A stretch of DNA of 64,000 nt from Anastrepha obliqua (GCF_027943255.1 NC_072896.1:31894501-31958500); one strand, 5' to 3'. Shown: positions 10,540 to 21,240, numbered from the stretch's first letter. Numbers and translations are program-made. The notes: generated by a model not told the origin, from the sequence alone.

Positions 10540-10795
10540 CATCATAGCGTCACAGTTCGAGCTGAACTATTGTTTTCGTTACAATTCGTCTCCACGTCAC
10601 TCGGTCATCAGCTAGCTCCAAAGTGGCCTTCAATATCATCTCTCCATCACTTTCTCGGCCGGCCTCTTTTTCCGTCGCATTGTGTATTTGTTTCAAAGAC
10701 CTTTTTTCTAGCTCTATCGTTGCCCATTCGTGGAATATGACTGTACCATCTAATCTTTTGCGCTGTGATGTACCTGTCTACATTTGCACCCCTGA
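10540..10795 (-). pseudogene. RTE-like LINE C-terminal part, downstream of mariner insertion
   Basis: Minus strand: ITAQKIRWYSHIPRMGND, RARKKVFET, GKRGRPRK and WRDDIEG are the C-terminal blocks (usual form: AQRLRWLGHVxRM...RGRPxxRWxDxV) of an RTE-like ORF2. A stop falls after RGRPRK. The upstream half of the same protein is on the other side of the mariner, at 11614-11725. The two halves would be contiguous if the mariner and one TA were removed. Confidence 0.75.
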
Positions 10796-10797
10796 TA

Positions 10798-11611
10798 CGA
10801 GGGGTCTAAATCAGTTGTTGTTCCGAAAACCATTGATGCTGTCCGCGAACTGATATTGCAAGATCGTCATGTGACCTATCGTGAGATTGAGACAATCTTA
10901 GGCATTAGTGACTGTCAAAAAAATTTGTTCGCGTTGGATCCCACACAATTTGTCAATCGCTCAAAAAAAGGCTCGTGTCGATTGGTCGAAGGAAATGCTC
11001 AAAAAATACGATCGCGGGGCTTCGAAACACGTCTATGACATCGTGACAGGTGATGAATCATGGATTTACGCGTATGAGCCCGAAAGTAAACAGCAGTCGA
11101 CAAAAACTGGACATGTCGCAACCGTACCACTAGAACAAAGCAGAACAGTAAATTCTGAGTGGTACACAACCATTTGTTTGCCAGTTGTCTTCTTAGGAAA
11201 ACCAATCGCCAAAGACGGATCACTCTTCACCAGAACAATGCGAGCTCTCACACATCGGCTCAAACAACTGCATTTTTGAGCACCCAAAACATCGAATTAA
11301 TGGGTCATCCGCCGTATAGTCCTGGTATACTTGGTATACTTGGTACTGAATGACTTCTTTTTATTCCCGTACGTAAAAAACAAATTGAGAGGTCAACGTT
11401 TTTCGACACCTGAAGAAGCGGTTGCGGCATTCAGAATGCATGTTTTGGAGGTACCTCATTCAGAGTGGCAAAAGTGCTTCGACAATTGGTTCAAACGCAT
11501 GCAAAAGTGTATAGATCTTCATGGAGAATATTTTGAAAAACAATAAAGTGATTTTCGATGATTAAAATTCGTTTTTGTTCTCTAATCCCGACATATAAAA
11601 GGCACCCCTCG
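10798..11611 (+). mobile_element. mariner element, internally deleted, both ends and TA duplication
   Basis: The element is bounded by TA at 10796-10797 and 11612-11613. The ends begin CGAGGGGT on both strands. The transposase is related to the irritans/mellifera-type mariners: AVRELILQDRHVTYREIE (HTH), IVTGDESWIYAYEPE (first Asp), HQNNASSHTS (second Asp replaced by Asn), NDFFLFPYVKNKLRGQRF (third Asp present) and FKRMQKCIDLHGEYFEKQ at the C-terminus (stop near 11546). About 30 residues are missing after QQST. A 9-bp tandem duplication (TGGTATACT twice, about 11327-11344) shifts the frame before the third Asp. Most of the 5' terminal repeat and leader is lost. It cannot be active. Confidence 0.92.
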
Positions 11612-11613
11612 TA

Positions 11614-11725
11614 AGTGTTTCTAACTTGCCGTTGTACCGAAAGCGGTAAGTACCGTCTTCAAGTCGTACAGGTCCATACATTTTCCTAAGAATCTTTCTT
11701 TCAAAACAATCTTTTCGGTACAGTC
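11614..11725 (-). pseudogene. RTE-like LINE, part upstream of mariner insertion
   Basis: Minus-strand frame reads CFERKILRKMYGPVRLEDG then TYRFRYNGKLE, the conserved 'ERKILRKIYGPV...YRxRYNxELYEL' block that precedes the C-terminal blocks found at 10540-10795. The mariner at 10798-11611 separates the two halves exactly. Confidence 0.75.
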
Positions 11726-12736
11726 ATTAATATTTTTTTGTGAAAACATGACATAGATGAAATGAAGATAAAGCAAATTTTATTTCTTTTCATTTGAAGT
11801 ATCATTATCAATTTGGTCGGTTAATGAATTCTCCAGATATGGGAAATTTTTATGATCTACCATTATTTCTTCAGTGCAAAACCATTATTTGACGATGATG
11901 AAAAAAATGATGTGGTTTTTCGTACTCTGCGAATGATTTCGCTGACGAAGAGTTAAAATCAAGTCATTTTTAAGTCATGCCAAAATCACCGAAAAAAAGT
12001 TTAATTAAATGCAAACTACTTTTTTCTACATCTATAAAAATATACCTTTTATAAATGGCATTGCATTGGCAATATTTCATTCAAATAAAAATAGAATAAA
12101 AGTAAAAGGAGAGAAGGAAAAGCTAAACAGTATTGACCTAAATGAAAAGTAGCATGAGTAAACTGAACTTCTTCATACATACATATGCACCTGTGTGCCA
12201 CAAAACAAAACAATAGTAGCGTTATATCTACAGAATTCTTTTTTTGATATATCTACATACATACAAACATGAAGTATGGTAAAAAAGTTATTGCAAACAA
12301 ATGAATGAAGCGATATTTGGCAGCGGTTGACCAATGTGTCTAAATACGAGTGAGGCGAACATAGAAAGCATATCAATCACACATAAATATGTATGTATGC
12401 CTACATATAATATATACATACAGACATATATGCAAATATTGCCATAAAAACACACAAAATGGATAGCCCAAAAAGTTGCGGTCTATTGTCTTGCGGCCAC
12501 AAAGCGAGCCGTCACCGCTGCCGCAGTCATCAGCATTCAGACGTTTGCCGTTTCATTTCGAAATTGGCCAAAATGGCTAAAATAGCTAACAGCTCAGATG
12601 GCAGTGTACGCGCTGACAGCTAGCTGCCGCAAGGCCGTTGCATGAGGAGGCACATTGGCGTCAGCAGCGGTATGTGAGAGCCCGCTTCAGAGCTCTCGGA
12701 AAGAGTGCGTCTAAAGATTATACACATATAAATGCA
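11726..12736. other. No recognised gene; one unexplained small ORF
   Basis: Mostly AT-rich spacer. A 54-codon plus-strand ORF at 12459-12623 (start MDSPKSCGLLSCGHKASR) lies in an island of higher GC and unbiased codons. I do not recognise it. The ORFs at 12173-12376 and across the CATA repeat are chance. Confidence 0.4.
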
Positions 12737-12754
12737 CATACATACATACATACA

Positions 12755-12784
<30 letters not shown>
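12737..12784. repeat. (CATA)12 microsatellite
   Basis: An uninterrupted run of the tetranucleotide CATA is directly visible. The antisense frames reading MYVCMYVC-type repeats are produced by it. Confidence 0.97.
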
Positions 12785-12786
<2 letters not shown>

Positions 12787-13800
12787 CGTATGTGCGCTCA
12801 TCTATTTTGGCCACGAATTTCGCAAAACCACCATTTATCTAGTTTTTTGGGTTCTCTATTTTTTGCTAAACAAATTTTTGTTAAGTTAAATTTTTATATT
12901 GAAATTGCACGTCGTCTCTATCAGCCTTCTGCTGCTATTGCCGCTGCCCCTGCATGTGCACGTGAGCCATTAAAATCACTTAAACACAATTCATGTCACG
13001 TTTCGAATGCTCAATATACACCCGGCTTCGACACGCCTTTCCGCAGCCTGCCTCCAGCCCAGCAATGACAAGCGGGCAAATGAAGGTCTGTTCACTCGCC
13101 TTATCACATGGCAAACAACAATTATGTGGGAGTGGGGGTGGGAGTGTGTGTGTGTATATGGCTGAGCGTGGCTAGTGAAGTATTTGTGATGCATGACAGA
13201 TAAATTGACTTGTGCCTCAGCCACATACACAAACACACTTACTCGTATGTACGCGCTCTTAGCCACTTGGTTACTTTGGCGGCGACTATAAGGATTTTGT
13301 GGTGAGCTAAGGCGCGTGCTTGTTCGCCGGCTAATACAAATGCAAATAGTTTAAGTACACGCGTATGTATGTAACTATTTATATATGTGTATGTGTAGAC
13401 CCATATATTTTATATTCAGTGGACTATTATAAGCCCCGTGCGTTGGCATTAACGCGCATTTATATTTATTAGTGTTTGTATCTTCTTGTTTTCCGGAAGC
13501 ATAAATTGAAGGATCATCAAATGAGCGAAATAGGCAAACCTGCCACACTCACACTACGAATATGTATGCATGTATGGCCAATCAGCTCTCTTATATATCT
13601 ACATACATGCATGTAAAAATATGCTGTGATTAACCTAGCAGTTCTGTACTACTTTGCTACCAGTTTGCATTGCATCTACAGAAGCAGTTCGTCTTCTATG
13701 TTTTTTCAATGCGAGCAACTGGTGATGTGCTACGAAATGCCAATTATCAGTTTCAGCATCATATTGGTTAATGGATTACGTAGTTCTAATAGGCACACAA
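12785..13800. other. No gene seen
   Basis: The sequence is less AT-biased than its surroundings, with several CA/TG and TATG simple runs. Short frames are present on both strands but none carries a recognisable motif. Confidence 0.4.
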
Positions 13801-13804
13801 AAAT

Positions 13805-14520
13805 CTAGGCCAATTAGTGGGCAAGTTTTGAACTAGTTGAAAAAGTAAATAGAAATGAAATGAGTTTAAAGTTTCAAAAATATTTTATTAAGAAGAAAAC
13901 CATTACAGAAAATTGTTTTTCAGCTCTTAATTTATGGAGAACTAGTTATGGACTAGTCGTAAAAGTATGCAAAAATTCATAATTGAAAGGTTTGTCAAAT
14001 ATTGTATTATAAAATAGAATTTCACTCGAAATTTTTTTTTATCTTTAAATTTATTGTGGATAAGTTGTGGACTAGTTGTAAAAGTTAAGCGAAATGCATC
14101 CTTGAAAGTTTCAAAAATATTCTATTATTATTTAAAATATTATGACAAAATTCTTTCTTATATTCAAATTTATTGTGGACTAGTTTTGGACTAGTTAGAA
14201 AGTAAGCTTAAATTTATAATTGAAGGTTTAAAAAAAAATATGTTATACTGAATTAAAACTTTACACAAAACTTTTTCTTATCTTTAAATTTTTCGTGGAG
14301 TAGTTTTGGACTAGTTAAAAAAGTAAAGAAAAATTTATAATTCAAAGTTTCTAAAATATGTTAATTTGAATCGAAACGTAACACACAATTTTTTCTTATC
14401 CTTAAATTTTTTCTGAAGTAGTTTTAGACTAGTCCTAAAAGTGAATAAAAATGTATAACTAAAAGTTTCGAAAGTATTTTATTAAAACAAATTTAAGAAA
14501 AATAACTTTAAAGAAAAATC
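13805..14520. repeat. ~119-bp tandem repeat array, left block (about six units)
   Basis: Units are marked by TTTTGGACTAGTT-like cores at about 13831, 13951, 14070, 14189, 14309 and 14428, a spacing of 119-120 bp. Each core is followed by a block resembling AAAGTAAGNAAAAATTTATAA and a TTTCAAAAATAT-like block. Units are diverged but clearly related. The same unit reappears at 16018-16206, beyond the helicase remnant. Confidence 0.9.
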
Positions 14521-14615
14521 AGTACAAAAATATTCAATTCATTCTAAACCATTTTATTGATTTTGTTTATTTCGAAAAAATTGTGACATTACAAAGTTTC
14601 GTTTCAATTCGATGT

Positions 14616-15752
14616 TTATTGAAGTGCTGTGGGATACACAATATTTCTTGTTTTACCATCTGCGTAGACGAATAAATCAGAAGGTTTTCCGACACGTGAG
14701 CAAGCCACAAAGAGCTGTCCATGTGAGGAGCATGGATTCTCCAAATTTAATCCACAAACTTGTAACGATTGTCCTTGTGCTTTGTTAATAGCCATTGCGA
14801 AAACGACTCGCACCGGGAACTGTAAACGTTTGAATTCGAAGGGCATATCTGTCCCGATCATTGGGATACGTGACAACAGTACGTCTTCACCTTTGAATTT
14901 TCCTGTCAAAATTGTTGCCTCGATAAAATTGTTCATCATTTTCTTGACTGAGAGTCTGGTTCCGTTACAAAGTCGTGGTGGATTTATGTTTCGAAGAAGA
15001 ATGATGGGTACGCCAATTTTCAATGTAAGAAAGTGCGGCGGCATGCGTGGCAAATCAAGCGAATTCAAGAATTCAGTTGGATAGTTGACAACCTCGTCTT
15101 GATTCTCCACAGTATCGATGGACTTATATGTTGTCGTGGCACTGGGTATTCCATGCTGAATGGTAAAGTTGCTGATATTGACAACGATGTTTTTGGCTGC
15201 TAATATAGCACGTGTATTGAGCCACTGATGGTTTTCGTAGTTTTGTGCAATGTTTGGAAAAACTTTTTGCACCAATTCGTCGATTAAAGAAGTTTGCTGG
15301 CAGAGTGATATACTGTGTAGATTCATCAATTTCCATTCGCTCATTTCCAATATCCAATAATTGTTTTGTAAAATTTCCAGCCGATGCATCCCGTTGTAGT
15401 TGTGCACGCATGTTAGTTTTCAAAGTCAATTTCTGTAAATGACGCCATTGAATTGATGATTTAAGACATGCAGTAAGTTCATCAGCGGATGTTGAGCAGG
15501 CAGTGTTTGTCGAAAATCACCAGACAATAAAATGAGTGCACCACCGAAGATCCGTTTGTTTCCTCTCAAATCTCGCAGTGCACGATCAAGCGCTTCGAAT
15601 GCTTTCTTGTGAGACATTGTACATTCGTCCCATAGGATAATTTGAAACGTTTGGAGTACTGTTCCCATTCCAGAGTTTTTACTGATGTTGCATGTTGGTG
15701 CCTCAGTGTTTTGCAAATTTAACGGCGAGTTACATTTATGAACAAGTCATAT
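14616..15752 (-). pseudogene. Helitron-type Pif1-like helicase, C-terminal half
   Basis: Minus strand, 3' part of the Rep-helicase of a Helitron-like rolling-circle transposon. The piece at 15426-15716 carries the Walker B block QIILWDECTMSHKKAFEALD and motif III GDFRQTLP. The piece at 15124-15429 carries LKTNMRAQLQRDASAGNF. The 264-codon open frame ending at 14616 carries YPTEFLNSLDLPRMPPHF, AINKAQGQSLQVCGLNL (motif V) and GQLFVACSRVGKPSDLFV (motif VI). Walker A and the Rep (HUH) domain are absent, since homology stops near 15752. Two frame shifts (near 15426 and 15260) separate the pieces. The long intact 3' frame suggests it is younger than most elements here. Confidence 0.93.
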
Positions 15753-16017
15753 TCGTTTCCTCTGTGTAAAAATGCATGGTCATACTAATTTTTCTGACAA
15801 TTGGTTGAACGGGGCAGATGTTGCTACTCTACAGCGCCACCTGGTGGCAAGTGGTATCAATGAGCATATTCTACAAACCTTCTCTGTCGAAAAATACATA
15901 TATATACCAATTTTTATAATAATCGGTGGAGTAGTTTTTGTGTTCATCGATGACATACAGACAAACATTCTTTTTTATATACATATTAAGATTAAGACAT
16001 CATACAAAACGGATTCT
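15753..16017. other. Possible Helitron-related non-coding segment
   Basis: It holds the palindromic GCGCCACCTGGTGGC (about 15835-15849), then GGTGGAGTAGTTTTTGTGTT and ACATACAGACAAACATTC. This style of sequence (a 'GTAGTTTTTG...ACATACA.ACAAACATTC' run into an AT-rich end) is familiar to me from insect repeat termini, including Helitron-like ones. The assignment is inference only. Confidence 0.35.
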
Positions 16018-16206
16018 TATCTGTAAGTTTTTTGTGGACTTGTTTTAGATTAGTTGGAAAGTAAGTAAAAATTTATAAGTGAAAGTTTCAAAAATATTTT
16101 AATATATTATGAATTTAAGTACTACACAAAATTATTTCTTGTCGTATATTATGGACTAGTTTTGGACTAGGTGAAAAAATAAATATAAATGTATAAGTCA
16201 AAGCTT
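16018..16206. repeat. ~119-bp tandem repeat array, right block (about 1.6 units)
   Basis: Cores at about 16048 (TTTTAGATTAGTTGGAAAG) and 16165 (TTTTGGACTAGGTG), 117 bp apart, are in the same orientation and have the same downstream blocks as the array at 13805-14520. Confidence 0.85.
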
Positions 16207-16215
16207 CATGAATAA

Positions 16216-16780
16216 AAGGTGATCAATTAAGAGGTATCGGATTTTAAACTGAAATAAAACAATGAAAACTCACTCTTTATTATTTTTGTGTAGAACTATT
16301 CATGATATTTATTTTTTCAAGATAATCCCTTTCAAATGTTGGCCGTAACTGCGCCGTAATTCGGTCATCCGTAAACACCGATTTTGAATGACTCGTTGGA
16401 GGATTTCGGTTGGTGTGTCGTGAATAACTTCAGTAATGTTTAGTTCCAATGCATCCTTCGACGCTGGTTTATCCACAAAGCAGTTAGACTTTACATACAT
16501 CCACAAAGTCAAAGGTGTGGCATTACATTATCTTGGTGACCAATGTACTAGTCCGAGAGGAGAGTTGAATCGCTCACCGAAACGACCACGCAGTAAGTCC
16601 ATACTTTCACGGGCTGTATGACAAGTAGCGCCGTCCTCCGTCTTATTGGAACCAAATGTTGTGGAGATCACGGACTTCGAGCTTAAATTTCCGGCATCGC
16701 AAATTCGTTTATCATGGCGCGATAGCGCCCGCCCTTCACTGTTACAAACTGTTACAAACCCGATCTTTTACGACCCATGG
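16216..16780 (-). pseudogene. DUF4817-type transposase, C-terminal part with 3' end
   Basis: Minus-strand translation: GRYRAMINEF, a degraded second-Asp block, then MTLWMYVKSNCFVDKPASKD (16453-16512) and LRMTELRRSYGQHLKGI to the stop at 16309. The 3' end reads, on the plus strand from 16216, AGGTGATCAATTAAGAGGTA, and the same end in diverged form closes the copy at 32390-33655. The N-terminal half is missing. The coding sequence is fused upstream to a LINE endonuclease piece (16770-16860). Confidence 0.8.
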
Positions 16781-16860
16781 TTCTCGGATGAGCACGATAT
16801 CCTCTTCGCTTTCTGCGAGACGGAGGATGAATGGGGCTGAGACCGCCTTACTGTGTTAAG
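16770..16860 (-). pseudogene. LINE endonuclease fragment
   Basis: The minus strand reads ILRLAESEEDIVLIREPWVV followed by KDRV. This matches the start of the AP-endonuclease domain of Jockey/R1/LOA-like LINEs (usual form 'LAESGxDIxLIQEPW'). Only about 30 codons remain before the sequence switches to transposase. Confidence 0.65.
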
Positions 16861-17930
16861 ATTGATTTGTACAATCCCCTCCACCGGAGTATATAGCATA
16901 ACTACTAGTCAAATATTTTAGGATTTCTAAATCCTCTTTAACAGTGTCGTGGATGAAATAATTTTGTTAATGCAATCACCACAACAGGACAAGACAATTG
17001 CATTAAATGTGGTGTAAGTAGATGTATTATGCTCGTATATATAATTAGACACACACATAGACGTTTGTGTGCATATGTATATGTGTGTTTATTAACTGCC
17101 AGAATGGCTGAGAATAGCAACAAGAGTAAAATACTCGTATGTTGAAATTTAGAGGAGGGAACAGCTAGAGCAGCTAGAGCAGCTAATCTAAAAAGGGAAC
17201 GGGGGAAGTACGAAGGACTGAGGAGAGTTATGCGAAATTACCTAGAGTCTTGGAAATATATGCAACTTTGGACTGAATAACAGATAAGCATGTGAACACA
17301 CATACATTTACGCAGTAAAAACAAATACGCTAAGGCTCACACTATGCTTGACCACTGACATCCTTAGGGTGTGAAATTAGAAATCACAGGTAGTATTTTG
17401 CAATAACTATTGGGTATGCTTGCACCAACAGCACTGGAGTTCATGGGTAAATGTACATAGTAATGGTTGGATATTGACAGTAGTCAATTGTGAGTTCATA
17501 GAATTTGCAAACTCACAATTGATCGCAAGCCAATTTCGGTATGTGGATATATTTTGTTTTCTATGGCGGAGATTGAGTTATCAGTGAGTGTGTAGAACCA
17601 ACTGGTGAACTGTCTAATTAATTCAATTTAATGTAGGACGAGCGGTAGCAAGTACACGTACACATACAAATAAGAAGCGCATTATATTTTGAGCCACTCT
17701 GAGTAATTTTTTTCATTTATTTTGGTAATTTTTGGGAAAGATATTGTTCCTTCTATGATATATAAGTAAAAAAGATGTTCAATTATTTCCGAGTGCAACG
17801 AGAATTTACATAACACAACAAATTACAGTATGAAGCAGTATCATGATTTGAGAAGGTTTCTTTTTTTATTTTATGAAGTTGGATCTTAATTTGTATTTTT
17901 GATTTATGGAAGAAATCATACTATGATATC
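16861..17930. other. No gene seen; one short hairpin
   Basis: AT-rich spacer. A 13-bp inverted repeat (TCAATTGTGAGTT / AACTCACAATTGA) at 17484-17522 could form a hairpin. A short AGCTAGAGC repeat occurs near 17164-17185. Confidence 0.5.
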
Positions 17931-18040
17931 TGCGCGAAGATATACCAGAAATGCTTTGGGTCTTCCAACAGAATAATGACACAAAGTTGGCGCTACGGTA
18001 GCTACAAAGCCAAAAAATAGAATATAGCTGTGGCCAATGG
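17930..18040 (+). pseudogene. Possible Tc1-like transposase fragment
   Basis: One plus-strand frame reads EMLWVFQQNNDTKLALR, then LQSQKIEYS. This resembles the second-Asp block of Tc1-like transposases ('xFQQDNDPKHTS...WxxxxxI'), with Asp changed to Asn. No other block is visible, so this is tentative. Confidence 0.35.
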
Positions 18041-18184
18041 ACCAAATATAATATGATCCAAAACGGACCACCACTAAAATTTTGCCAAACTCGTTGAATT
18101 CTTTAATTGGTGACATGCAACATACAACAGCTTTTATACAAAATATGGTCGGATGAAAGCGTGCTCGCCGATTAAAATTTATGT

Positions 18185-18490
18185 ATGCTCCATGAGAAGG
18201 GCGATTATGCAATCTGTGCCAATTACCACGGGGTTATTCTTATAAATATCGCGAACGCATTGTGTGAAAGACTGATTGGGCTTTCTCAGTGTGGCTTTAG
18301 ATCTGGAAAGTCCACAATCGACCAGATATTCACAATACGCCAAATTTTGGAAAAAATCCATGAAAGGAGAATCGATACCCACCATCTTTACGCCAACTTC
18401 AAAGCTGCATTCGACAGTACGGGAAGGAGTTACCTGTATGCCGCGATGTCTGAATTTGGCATCCTCAGTCCATAAGTTCGTGCGTTTTTT
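18185..18490 (+). pseudogene. LINE reverse-transcriptase fragment
   Basis: The 96-codon frame includes NYHGVILINIANALCERL, QCGFRSGKSTIDQIFTIRQI, IDTHHLYANFKAAFDSTGRS and LYAAMSEFGI. These are RT fingers/palm blocks 1-3 of an insect LINE. The first catalytic Asp of motif A has been lost (usual FVDFKAAFD, here YANFKAAFD). About ten residues are missing between CERL and IGLSQ. Neither the YADD block nor the endonuclease is present. Confidence 0.85.
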
Positions 18491-18540
18491 AAAGTTGGTT
18501 TTAAAATTAATAAGAAAGATGTTTAAAGGATTTATTAATC

Positions 18541-19450
18541 AATAATATATTCCTTCATTATTTACAATGTCTTCTCAACGTTTCGACAAATTTTTAATTC
18601 CCTGTTCAAAAAATTGTTTGTTCTTGAAGCCAAAATACGCCTCGATATCCCTTTTTATAGCTTCTTTTGAGGAGTAGTTCTTGTTACTCATATGGGATTG
18701 AAGTCCACGGAAAGCTGGTAATCACAAGGTGCAATATCCGGAGAGTATGGTGAATGTGGCATTAGCTCCCATCTGAGCTCGTTCAGCTTACCGAATGTTT
18801 GCCTTGCGGTATGAGGTCTTGCGTTGTTGTGGTGAAACATAACTTTGCGTCTATTCACTAAAGACGGTCGATACTTTTAAGTGCCTCATTCAGGTTTGAT
18901 AGCTGATGGGAATAAAAATCAGCAGTTATCGTCTGGTTTGGTTCCAAAAGTTCATAATAAACAATACTGGCCATATCCCACCAAATAGATAGGAGAATCT
19001 TCTTGGGGTGAAGGCCATCTCTATGGGTTGGTTCTGGTGTTTCATCTTTATCTAACCATTGGTGTTTGCCAACAGGATTATTGTAAAGGACCCATTTTTC
19101 ATCACCAGTAACGATACGATTCAAAAAGCTTTTATTTTCAAGCCGTTGCAGCGGCTGAGAACGCATATTCACTCTTTGCTGAAGGTTGCTTGAAGGTTGG
19201 ATGGAAAGTCTATGCGGAACCCATTTTCCCATCTTTGAAACCTTTCCCAACTGAACCAGGTGCCTGAATTTAACCCTTGAGCTATCATATCGACTGTCAA
19301 GTTTGGCTCGGCTTCCACGAGTTCGAGCAAGGCGTCGGAGTTAAAGACTTCAGGATGACCAGCGCGCGGGGCATCCTCCACGTCGCAGTTACCACTTCAG
19401 AATTTTGAAAACCACTTTTGCACAGTCCTTACACTCACGGTATCCGCTCC
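18541..19450 (-). pseudogene. mariner transposase, near full length, broken
   Basis: Minus strand, N to C: VEDAPRAGHPEVFNSDALLE (inter-HTH linker), LGKVSKMGKWVPHRLS-like block, IVTGDEKWVLYNNPVGKHQW (first Asp), KKILLSIWWDMASIVYYELL, FHHNNARPHTA (second Asp changed to Asn), PYSPDIAPCDYQL (third Asp present) and IMKEYIID at the C-terminus near 18541. The blocks fall in at least three frames. It belongs to the mellifera/cecropia-like mariners by these motifs. I could not delimit terminal repeats. Confidence 0.88.
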
Positions 19451-19689
19451 GTTGAATTTTTACCACTTTCATAAAAAAAATACAAAATATGCCTCTTATA
19501 CGCGTTCTAAGTTTCCATTTTATTTTTTAACAACAGGTGTTTCTATTCGCGATTAAAATCACTTGTTGAATGCACAATATATCAAAGAAAATATAAATAG
19601 TTCCGCTATATTCCGCGAATAATTTATCGTATGCAAAAATTGTACAAAAGTGAAGTTATGGGTAAAATTCGCACGTCCTTATGAACTGA

Positions 19690-20566
19690 CCTGATACTAC
19701 GGCTATGCTAGATGACGTTGTTCAACACCAGCAGTGCCATCAGAATTGGGAAGGACCTCTCCGAGCCGTTTGATACCGAACGAGGTTTCAGACAGTGTGA
19801 CTTGCTGTCGTGTGACTTCTTTGAAAGACTTTGAAAGAATTCATCGGAAGAAGTTGGCTGAAGACATGCTTGAGCAAGTGAATTCGGACCAAAGGTTTAT
19901 ACACTGCATCATAACAGGTGATGCGACATGGGTATATGAGTTTGACATGCAAACCAATCAACAGGCGGCTGAATGACGCTATCCACAAGAGGCGAAACCC
20001 AGAAAACCACGTCAAAGTCGGTCAAAAGTGAAAGTTATACCTACTACTCGTTTTCTTTGAGTATTTGATTATCATGGTGCTGTGCACTCGAATGGCTCTA
20101 CGGTAAATAAATAATATTATTTGGAAGTTATGCGATGTTTGAAAGAGAATGTGCGTAGGAAACGCCCCAATTTGTGGAGAAAAAACTCATGAGTCTTGCA
20201 CCATGATAACGCACCGTCTCACAAGGCTCATATTGGGAACACTTTTTTGACCAAGAACTCGTTAAATATCATCGAAGAACCACCGTCTTCACCGGGTTTA
20301 TCCCCTGTGACTTTTTCCTATTCCCATAATTTAAATAGCCATTCCGCGGACGCCGCTTCGAGTCAATACAGGCCATTAAGGAGAATTCGCTGAAGGAGCT
20401 GCAGAAGATCTCTTCAAACTCATTTAAAAAGTGCTCTGGTGACTGGACTAATCGTTGGCTAATGTGAATTGCTTCGATTTTGGAGGCGAGAAATAAATTT
20501 TGATGATTAAAAAATTATTTTGCGTTTATTGAACAATTCCCGGTACTTTTTGGACAGAAGGTAAAC
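19690..20566 (+). pseudogene. mariner transposase, broken, 3' end present
   Basis: Plus strand: RKKLAEDMLEQVNSDQRFIH, IITGDATWVYEFDMQTNQQA (first Asp), RKPRQSRSKVKV, a 'DYHGAVH' block, MHHDNAPSHKAHIGNTFL (second Asp) and a damaged PPSSPGLSP block in which the third Asp is gone. The 3' end reads CCCGGTACTTTTTGGACAGA, close to the termini of the mariner derivatives at 31150 and 38570. The 5' terminus is not found. It lies tail to tail with the mariner at 18541-19450. Confidence 0.85.
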
Positions 20567-21011
20567 TCTCATTTAATGTACGTTGACACTAGCGGAGACC
20601 CGTCGAAATTTGTAATTTTTTTATTTGATATCAACATTATTGTGAAGGCTTTAATTTATGTTACTTCAGCAACATATATCTTTGGTTCATTCGTTTTTTT
20701 TGCGGTCCTAGTAGAGGCATCGTTTCCCCTTATCAATTAACAGTTGGGTAGAAATTATCGCTGTTTGCTTGAAGAGACTGCATGCACATTCGAAATTTGA
20801 ACTACAACGGACCATGGATACAATTTTTCGAAATATCTTAATCTTCTTCTTATTCTTAAGTGCCTCTAATATAATATCTAAAGAGGCACACGTTTCGAAT
20901 TGAAACTAAAACCTCACAAAGTCAAGATTTTTAAAAATATGTTGATACCAACGCCACTTAGATTATAATATATTTCCCCCCTAGCCATTATATTTGTATA
21001 TGTATATGTAT
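20567..21011. other. No gene seen
   Basis: AT-rich spacer with no open frame over 60 codons and no recognisable domain. Confidence 0.5.
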
Positions 21012-21240
21012 TTAATTGGCGCTTACATCCTTTATTGGGTGTTTAGCAGGGTATCTCTACCTATTTGTGGTGTGCGTCTTGATATTGTTCCACAAATGGA
21101 GGAACCGCCTGCAAGCGGCAGATGGTTTTTATGTGAACCGAATTAGATCAGTCAGAGATCTAGAAATATTTATTTCGATGCTAAGTAGTAAAGAAATGTA
21201 ATATTTTCGGAATTAGAACCACTCTATAACCTGCTGAAAA
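21012..21240 (-). mobile_element. tRNA-derived SINE, copy 3 (diverged)
   Basis: On the plus strand: AATTGGCGCTTACATCC, CCTATTTGTGGTGTGCGTCT, TGATATTGTTCCACAAATGG, GCAAGCGGCAGATGG, then GGAATTAGAACCA, a decayed B-box. The order matches the reverse complement of the copy at 3660-3984. The A-box end is not recognisable. Confidence 0.75.

Noticed and set aside
12638..12889. ORFs across the CATA repeat
   Set aside because: Tyr/Ile/His or Val/Cys/Met repeats come directly from the microsatellite.
17484..17522. Hairpin as a possible microRNA precursor or terminator
   Set aside because: The 13-bp stem is far too short for a microRNA precursor and there is no context for a terminator in a eukaryote.
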